Source: Monomorium pharaonis (lineage: Eukaryota > Arthropoda > Insecta > Hymenoptera > Formicidae). From it: a stretch of 64,000 nt of DNA. The stretch lies in contig NC_050468.1 in assembly GCF_013373865.1 (NCBI RefSeq), positions 2,911,914 through 2,975,913 on the forward strand. The letters are read 5' to 3'. Below are positions 54,358 through 64,000 of the stretch, piece after piece. The notes under the pieces are model-generated. The model made no database searches. It saw nothing but the letters and a program-made list of their open reading frames with translations, and was not told where the DNA came from. Each line of letters opens with the position of its first letter. The first letter of the stretch is position 1. The position numbers and the translations under genes were made by a program.

Positions 54358-55050
54358 GAGTCAACTACAACGCGCATGGACGGCTCAAAAATCGGACAGC
54401 ATTGTGATATCTTTTATGAGACATCAAGCTGATATCATTTAGCTAATGTTATAAGGATAACATTTTCAAGAAACTTAAATGAGATTCTTCAATCAGATAT
54501 CTCAAAGATCTCTTAGTGTTGTCTGATTTCTGAGTTAACTACGACGCGCATGGACTGTTCAAAAATCGGACAGCATTGTGATATCTTTTATAAGACATCA
54601 AGCTGATATCATTTAGCTGATGTTATAAAGATAACATTTTCAAGAAACTTAAATGAGACTCTTCAATTAGATATCTCAAAGACCTCTTAGTGTTGTCTGA
54701 CTTCTGAGTCAACTACGACGCGCATGGACGGCTCAAAAATCGGACAGCATTGTGATATCTTTTATGAGACATCAAGCTGATATCATTTAGCTGATGCTAT
54801 AAAGATAACATTTTTAAGAAACTTAAATGAGACTCTTCAATTAGATATCTCAAAGACCTCTTAGTGTTGTCTGATTTTTGAGTCAACTACGACGCGCATG
54901 GACGGCTCAAAAATCGGACAGCATTGTGATATCTTTTATGAGATACCAAGCTGATATCATTTAACTGATGTTATAAGGATAACATTTTCAAGAAACTTAA
55001 GTAAGACTCTTTAATGAGATATCTTAAAGACCTCTCTCAGTAGACGTCTC
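54358..55050. repeat. Four 174-bp tandem units
   Basis: Starts at 54,358, 54,532, 54,706 and 54,880, each 174 bp apart and beginning GAGTCAACTAC or close variants. Confidence 0.9.
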
Positions 55051-55150
55051 TGGTAAATGTTACCATTTTGACATCATTTCCAAGATATCTAAATGTTTTC
55101 TTAAAAAAGTTCTCTTAAAGTTTTCATTCTGACAAGCGTGTTGTCTGGGT

Positions 55151-55351
55151 TATGATATAAGTAAAGATAAAGTGTTCGGTTTTGTAGACCTAGGTGATGA
55201 GCGATTATTTACAACTTGTTTTTCAGCGACAGTTTTTTTAATCCGTGGAATTTATAAGAATCGGAAGCAGCCAATTTGCTTATTACCACGTGATACGTGT
55301 ATGGCAGAAAAATTAAAATCTACTTTTTTAACTGCATTAAAAATCATTTAA
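55151..55351 (+). pseudogene. P-element-like transposase RNase-H fragment
   Basis: 66 codons reading YDISKDKVFGFVDLGD, FLIRGIYKNRKQPICLL and TCMAEKLKS, then a stop. This matches the conserved stretch of THAP/P-type transposases (GF-DLG, VRGI-K-WKQPI). It lies on the same strand as the THAP exons at 49,622-52,725 and is separated from them only by two fused elements, so it is most likely part of the same relic. The Trp usual before KQP reads Arg. 55,352-55,591 beyond it has nothing I recognise. Confidence 0.6.
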
Positions 55352-55591
55352 TACATCTAAAAAACATGTTATTGTTTATAAAAATAATTTGTGTTTATAT
55401 AAATATAAAATACGTTGTAATACTCTTGTATCTATATGTAATATAATCTAGTAATAAAGTACATTTGAAAAATATTAATGGTAAGGGTTCATTATACTTT
55501 TAATACGGCACTTGTCGCCCAAAAACATGGCGGACTGTAAAAAACCTTTGAGTATATATACATGGAGAAGGAATTGCTATGGTTTCATGTA

Positions 55592-55853
55592 GACCGAAAG
55601 TATGTTCAAGATCTGTGCGAGAGAGAAAGGTATGTCATGATACTCGCTTTCTCTGCGCATGCGTTAATATCATTATCTGCATCGCAGTATCAACACTTCT
55701 TGTGCACTTTTGTACTTATTTACGAATTGTATGTTTGTGTGAAACATACAATGCCAGCCATTGTACATATAGCGTTTGACGCATGCGCAGAGAGAGCAAG
55801 TATCATGATATACCTTTCTCTCTCGCACAGATCTTGGACACACTTTCAGTGCT
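55592..55853. mobile_element. 262-bp palindromic MITE
   Basis: Arms CCGAAAGTATGTTCAAGATC and GATCTTGGACACACTTTCAG pair with few mismatches. Inner landmarks are CTGTGCGAGAGAGAAAGGTAT / ATACCTTTCTCTCTCGCACAG and GCGCATGCG / CGCATGCGC. Short frames inside are artefacts. Confidence 0.7.
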
Positions 55854-55868
55854 GGCATTTCTCCTCCA

Positions 55869-57049
55869 CCCAGATAGCACAAGAACATTCATTGTATGTC
55901 CAATGGATATCTCCTTCTGGACATTCGGACATCCATTAAAAGTCCAAATAAGGTCCGTCGGACATTCGATGGACGTCCATAGGATATACGTTTGGCACAA
56001 CTTTGTACGTTCATAGAAAGTCCTTTAATGGACGTCCATGGGATATACGTTTGTCGCAATTTCATACGTTTGTCGACATTCATAGAAAGTTTGAAATAAA
56101 CCAAATTTTGGACCTATTATGGTTTGATTATTTCTTTTGGGCCTTTTTCAATTAAAGAGCTTGCTGCAATAGTGGGTTAATCCAAAATTTGTAAAAATCA
56201 TCGACATAAAGCATAAACTGCGCATTTCCTGCAAAAAGCTCTTGAAAAGTGTCCGGCAGAAAGACAAAGAGGAGACATGGTCCGGGTCAATTTCTTTCTC
56301 TGTCTAGCGCCCATTATGCTACTGGTTAGACAGCCCTAATTTACACCGAGCACTTGGTACGCGTATCAAGTAGTGAATTTAAGCTGATCAGCCAATGATT
56401 AAACACATTAATTAGTTATTTACTATTTGATACGCGTACCAAGTGCTCGGTGTAAACTAGGTCAGAGACAGCGCTTGACTCAGACCAATTGCTGTATCCG
56501 TCTTTTGGTCGGAAAAAGAAACGACAAAAAAAAACGAAAAAGAAAAAAAAGAAAAAGAAACAAAAATTAAAAAACGAAACAATAAAAAACGAAAAAGAAA
56601 CAATAATATATTATAACAAACATTTTAAAAAATATCAATAATTAATAATGTTAATAATAAATTAAAAAATAATACGTATTATTTCATATTACATATTTCA
56701 TATTATATCTAAGAGTAAAACAATTAAAATAAACCTTTTGAAAATTAAAAATAATATAATTTATTATTATTTATAAATTAATGTTAATTAGAAATATTGT
56801 AAATAATATATATATATAATTTACAATATTTCTTTTAGATTACATAATAAAAATAATGAAGATAGATTATATAAAAGTAAGATCCAAGTGCGGACATAAA
56901 TCAGATATCGAGCATAGGACGTTCTGAATAGAACATCCGTTTTAATTCCAATAATGGATATCCTATGAATGTCCATTTTATGTCCATGGACATGCGGACC
57001 TGAATTGGACTTAAAATGGACGTCCTTGGAACATCCAGTGCTATTTGGG
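55869..57049. mobile_element. 1.18-kb GGACGTCC-rich CCCAG element
   Basis: Ends CCCAGATAGCACAAGAACAT and AACATCCAGTGCTATTTGGG. Both subterminal parts contain many GGACGTCC, GGATATCC and ATGGACGTCCAT words. The middle is AT-rich and carries a nested 119-bp MITE. Flanks CA and CC do not match perfectly. 19-bp inverted sequences (CTTTGAGTATATATACATGG at about 55,543 and its complement at 57,050) lie outside it. Confidence 0.7.
56339..56457. mobile_element. 119-bp GTTTACACC MITE, second copy
   Basis: Near-identical to 41,644-41,762 (first base A instead of G). TA flanks at 56,337-56,338 and 56,458-56,459. Confidence 0.8.
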
Positions 57050-57480
57050 CCATGTATATATACTCAAAGTAAAAAGCATAGACCTTATAGATATGGACTG
57101 GCAATTGCCTATAGTTTGTGTATAGAAAACGGTGTCCAGAAGAGATGCGAGAGAGAAACTGACTTTTTAGTACTTCTTTCTCTAAAGTTACCGGAAATCA
57201 CTATCGCGTATGTCAGCGCAACACATATATAAAAACAACGTTACATTATGACCATATAACCAAATATAACTAATAAATTGTGTCAAGAAATCGAGAGGCA
57301 ATTCTTATTTGAGATTAAAAGTACGTTAAATATTTATAAAAAGCTAATTAAAACTAGTTAAATTTTATATTAAACATTGCTTATTATATTTTATTTAAAA
57401 TATATTTAATATCTATAATAATTTAATAAATAGGGAGTGTTATAGAAAATAAAAATCATTTAATTATTTTATTTTATTTT
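57050..57480. other. Spacer without a recognised gene
   Basis: AT-rich, no domain. The right-hand end of the P-like pseudogene on the minus strand begins at 57,481. Confidence 0.5.
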
Positions 57481-60400
57481 TTATTCGTGTTGAAATAGAA
57501 TTAATTTTGTCAATTTTTGTCTCTGTTTTTTTTCTTTATCATACATTTTTGCTAAATGATGAAACCTTACATTTATGTAATGTTCTGTTACAATTAACTG
57601 TTTCTTATGGTTATCAAATGGATCTTGAGAAAGAATATGATGATCCATGTTAAGAAATACATATGATAATACAAGTTGTACAACATTGTTAACAATCACA
57701 ATTTTCATATTTGATTTAAAAATATCACTTTGTTTTTGTCAAATAATTTTTTCTGTCCATGCACAAATGTAAACGACATCTTTTGATGGCTTAATTAATT
57801 TACCTTTATTTTTTATAAATAACAATAAATTAAATGTGTCATTTTCTTCTAAATATTGTTCACATGTTGTACATGATATCTTTTTTTTTAATTGTTTGAC
57901 AATGAATCCAGCTATGTATTCAGTTATATCTTCAACAAATGGAGTTAAGGAAATAATAGTAGAACTATAATCGTGATCAATTAATAAGTTTATATCTAAA
58001 TTAGTTTTGTTACTATTAATATTAGTATTATTTTTATGCTTAGGAGAAACAGTTAATACTGACGTTGAATCCAATATTGCACAATTAGCATACTCCGAGC
58101 CTGATATTTCGTGATGTATCAACAACTTTTTATAAGCACTTTCGAACTGAATACATGTAGGATTGCTATTAAATCCTCCACGGCTTCTAATTGCACTAAA
58201 AAATGACTCTATATGGTCTTGTAATAATTTGTACGTAAATAAATATTGAATATACTTTTTTGAATACAAAATTTGATATAATTTTAATGCATTTTCCAGA
58301 CAAATAACTATTCCAATAAATCCAGTGCTTTGTGTTGAGTGTACGATTTGTCTACCAGTATTGTCTTTTAAATTAGAAATGTAAGTTTTAAATTTTGACA
58401 AAAATTCAGAATATTCTTTAAATAAGTGTATCGTTACTAAATTAAATTTTTTTTTAGAAAATTTACTTCGACAATTTAGGATGTCAAATGCTTGGTTTAT
58501 TAAAGAACAAAATTCAGTTGTAGCTGAAACTCCACTAAAACCATCATATTTTTTCTCTGCACAATATATTAACGCTTTACTAACGCTGTCACTTAAAAGT
58601 TGTGCTGTTAGACGAACATTTATTTTTTCATTTTGATAATTAATGTGACGTCCTGTTAATTTAGTGGCTACTTTTAAATCCTCCGTTTTCTCTTTATTAT
58701 AAAGCTGAACAATGTACTGCCATTTTATACTTTCTCCTCGTTCATTAAAAAGAATTTTTTTATCTCTAAACGTATTTCGTATTAATTTAATAGCGTGACA
58801 AGGGTCTAAAAATATGAAAACATCTTCTCCTGTTTTAGGATGATAAAAAGTACAAGACTTATTAAAATCAAAAGCAGCACCTAAATGTGCACACATCGCT
58901 TTATTGACAAATGCTCCATCAAAGGTTATGGAATAAACATGACACGCTGTATCATATAATAGTGATAAGCAAATTTTTAATAAATTAGATCTTTCCAAAG
59001 AATTTAAACTATCAATCAAAAAATACCTTAATGGTATTTTTTAATGACTATTTAAAGCAACAGCAAGAAACACTAATGCATTTTTTGCTAAATGCAAATC
59101 ATCGTGGTCGTTGGTGAAATCAAAACCCATGTCAACAAAACCAGAATAGTTACGACCATCCCAATGGACGTGTTGTCGAATTGCCATTTCGTTATTATCA
59201 ATTACAACATTGATAATAACAATTCCTTCTTGCACTTTTTGTCGAATGCAGTTAAAGGATTCATGTGTAAATCCAGGCTTACCATTAGTTGTCTCATACC
59301 ATTTTTTTATTGTTCTTTCGCTAGGTAAAAACTGATTAAAAGATTTTCTAACATAAGCATAAGCCCTTGCTGAATAAAAATGTAGCGTCACGGCAAATTT
59401 TTTCAAGTCTGAAGTGAACGATGCTTTCTTAACTCCTGATAAATGTCTTTTTATTATTTCAGCGAGTGAATCAGATCCAGTCGTCTGTATGTACAAGTAA
59501 AAAAGATAAATATGTATAAAGAAATTATCGTAAAAAGAAAAACTCGAATCAATTACTGCATCTATTTGAGTAAATTGAATATGTAAGCTACAAACTAACA
59601 TTATTGTTTATAAAATTACTTTACATAAAATTCTATATAGTTTAAATTACGTGCTTATACATTAATAAATTCTTAAAATATGATGCAGCAATTTAATTTA
59701 ATTTCATTATTTAATATAGATAAAAAATGTTAGTATTGTAAATTTATATATTACATAAAATAATATGAAAATTTATTTACACAATTATTGGTAAAATTAA
59801 TATGCATATTTTAAATTAATTACTATTTATTAATAAAATTTTTTATATTAAATGTACGTGATATATGTACCAATAAGATCTGGGCTGCATTTTCTGATAT
59901 TAATTGTTTATCTTGTAAGTTCTGTATTAAAGCTTCTATTGACAATATTTTTGATTTTAATCTTGTAATTTGTTTTCGGGAAGCATCCCAATGTTTTTTG
60001 TGTTCAAATAATTTTCTTACTGCTAAATCAAAACATTTTTTTGCACGGCGTGGAGTAGAAAAATATTCCTCTGTACAATCGCCTAATCTTGCAGAACACG
60101 AAGTCTTGTTACACAAATCGATTTTGTACAAAATAAAAGAGCATTTTATAATGCAAGTACTTTTACAATTTTAGAATATAATATTACTAAAAAAATATTA
60201 CTTTAATGGTAATACTATATTCTTGTTCATTTTCACTTGTACTTTCATTTAAAACAGGTGTGATACAAGTTGATATATCTGTTGTAATTGAGGTTGTCGT
60301 AGATGATAAATTTCTATATAAAATGTATATAACAGAATAAAAACAAGCATTATTCTAAATGTAAATTAATAAAATTTTTAATAATTTAAAATTTACACAA

Positions 60401-61034
60401 TATAAGTATATTTTACTTTACTGGAAAGCAAAGAGTAATACCCAGATTTTATTTGTTCTCAAATCTCATCTTGAACTTCATCCTGAACCTCTATTATATT
60501 GTCTACATATGAAGTTAATAGAAATACTAAATTAGATTGAACACTAGAAGAGGACAAGGAATGTTTTCGTATTCTAAAAATAAAAAAAATTAAAATTATT
60601 TAAGAACACATTTTTTATTAAATTCTTAAAAACAATATATATAATTTAGAAATTAAATATCTTAATATTTATACATTACCTTTTTAAATATTTATTTTCT
60701 TTGCCCAGAAATAATTCTGGAATTGCATCTTTTTTTAAACTTCTGCGACCAATCCATGTAGTAAAAGAAGAATTATTAAAATGACATGAACAAATTTTAT
60801 CTTGCTTCTTCACTTGTGTCATATTACACTTATCTAGTCATTTCTTTTTGTATATTTCGTTGGTTGGAAATCTGAAATTGTTAATGTATTTTTTAAGGTT
60901 GCATCTTTAATATATTTAATTTAACTTTATACTAAAAACAATTAAATAATCAGTATGATTAATACTTACGAATGAAACGAAACCTTATTTTTTGCAGAAT
61001 CGGTTAAACCACAAATAACACATTTTCGAACCAT
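57481..61034 (-). pseudogene. P-element-like THAP transposase with four stops
   Basis: Exons (minus): 60,970-61,034, 60,680-60,871, 60,422-60,573, about 60,202-60,313, about 59,871-60,104 and 57,481-59,484. The THAP domain (MVRKCVICGL, later ICSCHF and AIPELFLG) spans the first two exons with matching phase. Then come a Ser-rich linker, a basic helical segment (RRAKKCFDLAVRKL) and the RNase-H-like transposase core (MAIRQHVHWDG, TFDGAFVNKAMCAHLGA, DPCHAIKLIRN, DHIESFFSAIRSRGGFN). In-frame stops: TGA 60,838-60,840 (at the conserved THAP Trp), TGA 60,459-60,461, TAA 59,041-59,043 and TGA 57,739-57,741. The exon 3/4 junction phase does not fit as drawn. Otherwise full length, so a fairly recent death. 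Terminal inverted repeats were not found. Confidence 0.85.
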
Positions 61035-61353
61035 TATAATTTTTTATTTTATAAATATAATATAAAATAATGATAACTTTTCTAAATTTTATCTCAATAA
61101 CCTCCCAAAATACTGATACTATGATTATACAGCTATATATATGTGTTAAAACACGTGACTAGACCCATAACCAGAACGTATCCAATCATTGGATTTCAAT
61201 CAAGAACCTGTGTCATTTTATGGGTAAGTTAATATTTAACTTAATACATATATTTATTTACAATTTCTTGTAGTGATATTTTAATTTCTATTCATTAAAA
61301 CTAATTGATTTTTAAATTCTATTAAATTCTGTTGTGTTTGTTTTATTATCCAG

Positions 61354-64000
61354 ATTTCCAAGTGATCCAAATCTGCGTGCTCAATGGGTTAAGGCCTTGG
61401 CAGAAATTAATCAGCAACTGAATGTCGATGCCTTACCAAAATATGCCAAAATCTGTAATCTGCATTTTAGAGCAGAAGAAATAGAAAAACATGGTTTCAG
61501 GCATTTTCGTTTGAAACCAAACTCAGTACCATCAATATTTCCAAATGCAACAAAAAAGAGGTAAATGTAATAATTATATATATTAAATTTTATTATGAAA
61601 GTCATCACCCAGCTAGCAAAATGACGCAAACTTTGCGCGAAGTTTGCCGCAAACTCGAGCAAACCTTTCCAGCAAAATTACAACAAGGTGTGTCCGCATT
61701 AAGCTTAGCTTTTGCTGGCAAGGCTTGTTGTAATAATATGACGCATATTTTATGCAAATAACAGGGTAAAATTTGCTAGTAAAGCATAACAACAAATTTG
61801 CAAAAAGAACAAGGCAAACCTTGCTGTACACAATATGATAGCAAATTTGTGGCAAGAATAGAGCAAACCTTGCTGTACATAGCATGATAGCAAATTTGTG
61901 GCAAAAACAAGGCAAACCTTGCCATGCACAATATGATAGCAAATTTGTGGCAAAAACAGGACAAATCTTGTCGAAATTAAGATCAACAAAAATGAAATAT
62001 TGGACTGATTAGTCTAATATCATATGTGAATGGTGCAATCGTACTTGGTTCTCTGTTCTCGACGAGCCCCTTTTATTAATCCAGTAGGTAAATCTTTTTC
62101 ACGAGAAATGCGCCATCTCGAGATAGATAGTAAAGTCCCAGAAATAAAGTTTAAAACCCGATAATCCAACCCTGTTATTTGCATAAAATGTGCGTCATAC
62201 TATTTGCGACAAGCCTTGCCAGCAAAAACAAAGCTGTTTACGGACACACCTTGTCGCAATTTTGTTGCAAAAGTGTGTTCGGCAAGTTTTATTTTGTTCT
62301 TGCTACTAATTTGCTGTTATTCTGTGCTTAACAAGATTTCCTGTTCCTGCCATAAATTTATTGTCGTGTCGTGTAGCAAGGTTTGCTCTGTTATTTGTTT
62401 AAATTTTGCATTTTATCATGTCGGAGCAAATCTTGTAATTTCTCTACGTAATATTTATGTACAAGTCTTTCTCTGTTATTTGCAGCATCGTGTGATGAAA
62501 ACTTTTGCCGTAAATTTGCTCGAAACTTTTAGAAAACAAAGCAACAGACAATTACTTGTCATAAAATTGTTGTCAAAATTAAAACAATCCTTGATGTAAA
62601 GCTTTCACGATATGTGATTTTAACAGGCCTAGCTAGCTGGGCATTTAATGTATGAATGATGATATTAAATTTTATTTTTACAGTGACACAATTAGACTTT
62701 GCCAGTCAATCGAAGACTTCGGAATCGCTCAGGGCAATAATGCGTTGCTTACGGTTGAGAATATGCAACCGCCTGTTCTGAATCCTGAATCAATGGATTA
62801 TGAAGAAGCAGCAAACCCAACAAATGCTGAAATAATCGCTAACCGACAAGAAGCAGAAGAAATTCCAATTGATCAAATAGTCACAACTCCAAAAAAAAGA
62901 ATGCGGTATCTTGGAGACATATTAGACAATAAGATTACAGATATGAGCCCGAGAACAATGATTAAATCCATTCGTATATTAAAACGAGCATGTGAGGAAA
63001 AGACTAAGACAATTAAACGGTTGTGTTGTCAAACGCGTCGTCAGAAAAGAAAAATCAAAAATATTTCTGCTGTACTTACAGAATTGCAACAGAAATGTTT
63101 ATTATCTTCAGAATCTTGTAATGTCTTGCAGGTACTAGAAAAGATAAGAATTATTATAAAGTGAGTTTGGCAAAGCAAATCTGAACGTCGGAGTGCTGTC
63201 TCTATCTCATTCTATCTTTGTTCAATTTCAGTAAATAACAAAGACAGATTGTGTTGATATAGCCTCCAGATTTGCTTTACCGAATGCACCCATTGAAAAT
63301 GTCCAGAACTAAAATATTAATTTAGTAATTAAAAAATGGTATTATTGAATCCTTTTTGTATTATTATATATATTATATTAGATATACATAATTTGTACAT
63401 ACAATGTATTATATACATTATATTTATATACAGCATTTGTACATACGTATACAATTGTTGATTAGCAGGTGTTTTATAACTTTTAATATATGCGTTAAAT
63501 GTTACAGACTAGATCTTATAATTTTTGTAACTTTTTTTTGCTACTGATAAATACTTTATTATATAATAATTATTAAATATAAAAGTATTATTATATAATA
63601 ATATAATAAAATATATATAAAATAAAATATTTAATTTTTTTATTATGTATTTATTAAATATTATATACAATAGGTTCGTATTTAGAACAAAGATGTTAAC
63701 GCATTGTTATTTAATAAAAGAATGCTTTTTTATAAAAATTCTTTTATTGGATAACGATGTGCTAACGGTATTTTTGTAAGTACGTTCTGAATACGGATCC
63801 GTATATTTATTATCCATATTTTTATTATTATTTCAGTCCATTACTGACGAAAATATAATACAGCAGATAGAAACAGGAAAAGTAAATGGAAAATATTCAA
63901 CGCAGCTACGATCATTTGCGCTAACATTGAATTTTTATAGCCCCAAAGCGTACAATTATGTTCGCAAAGTATTTAAAAACCGGCTACCAGCTCCATCAAC
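61354..64000 (+). CDS. P-element-like THAP transposase gene, open, runs off edge
   Basis: Exons 61,354-61,560, 62,684-63,131 and 63,837 to beyond 64,000, with acceptors (TATCCAG, TTTACAG, TTTCAG) and donors (AGAG|GTAAAT, GCAG|GTACTA) in matching phases 2, 2 and 0. The first visible exon is the THAP second half (RFPSDPNLRAQWVKAL, AKICNLHF, NSVPSIF). The second has an acidic linker and a basic helical segment (MIKSIRILKRACEEKTKTIK). The third starts the conserved FALTLNFYSPKAYNYVRKVF block. No stop or frameshift in about 270 visible codons. The first THAP exon was not found in 61,035-61,353. It could be a live transposase or a domesticated gene; the catalytic core lies outside the window. Confidence 0.75.
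61618..62641. mobile_element. 1.02-kb CCCAGCTAGC element in a P-like intron, CA duplication
   Basis: Ends CCCAGCTAGCAAAATGACGC and CCTAGCTAGCTGGG, flanked by CA (61,616-61,617; 62,642-62,643). Three tandem 49-bp units start GATAGCAAATTTGTGGCAA at 61,837, 61,886 and 61,935. GCAAACCTTG/CAAGGTTTGC words recur on both strands. It lies wholly within an intron. Frames within it are artefacts. Confidence 0.85.
63132..63836 (+). other. Intron of the P-like gene
   Basis: Bounded by GTACTA and TTTCAG. AT-rich, with TATATTA-type runs. No gene or element recognised. Confidence 0.6.

Larger units (their letters stand above)
53471..55149. mobile_element. CCCAGTGAACAA element, full length (1,679 bp)
   Basis: Colinear with 30,503-40,876 minus the LTR element; it keeps the empty LTR integration site at about 54,003 and has one extra 174-bp unit. 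The flanks do not match (AA left, TT right), unlike the other CCC...GGG elements, which points to a rearranged junction. Confidence 0.85.

Noticed and set aside
55562..56104. Overlapping frames of 60-125 codons on both strands
   Set aside because: They lie in a palindromic MITE and in GGACGTCC repeats, which generate mirrored open frames.
57240..61210. Terminal inverted repeats of the minus-strand P-like element
   Set aside because: Looked for on both sides; no convincing pair was found by eye.
61613..62599. Frames in the P-like intron
   Set aside because: They are translations of 49-bp repeats inside a MITE with clear ends and CA duplication.

Overview
The window is AT-rich eukaryotic DNA from an insect, most likely an ant or other hymenopteran. 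Two host genes support this. One is a BAMBI-type decoy TGF-beta receptor, a gene Drosophila lacks. The other is a four-exon DCP1 decapping-factor gene with EVH1 and trimerization domains. Both have ordinary GT-AG introns whose phases match. The species is inference; I recognise no species-specific marker.

Layout. 1-19,900 is almost entirely repeats: short inverted-repeat elements, minisatellites, two 5S-rRNA-derived RNA units and dispersed repeats, with three GC-richer stretches (3.1-4.3, 13.2-14.5 and 18.3-19.6 kb) that hold no gene I can identify. 19,947-26,477 is the only host-gene island: BAMBI (+) and Dcp1 (-) face each other, with a 1.4-kb hAT-like foldback between them. 27,700-41,520 is a nested pile of elements whose core is a complete errantivirus-like LTR retrotransposon (31,041-39,899, minus strand). 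Its LTRs look identical, its gag/pol/env frames are open, and a four-base target duplication can be checked against a related empty site at about 54,003. 41,870-49,545 is a dead LINE with RNase H, carrying two nonsense codons, a frameshift and four nested insertions. 49,622-55,351 is a THAP/P-element-like relic broken by insertions in both THAP exons. 57,481-61,034 (minus) is a second P-like transposase with four in-frame stops. 61,354 to the right edge (plus) is a third P-like gene, open in everything visible.

The broad signal is how orderly the small elements are. Ten elements with termini CCC...GGG have perfect two-base duplications of varied sequence (AA, TG, TA, CT, GA, CA), and several are packed with a family-specific short word or palindrome. 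A second group has eight-base duplications, including an odd modular foldback built from 12-base cores (AAACGGACACAG or AAATGCGCACAG) separated by a few 3-4-base spacers. Because many elements landed in recognisable coding sequence or in one another, the interrupted frames give independent proof of their boundaries.

All calls come from reading the sequence; no database search was run. Superfamily names for non-coding elements are inferences from termini and target duplications.
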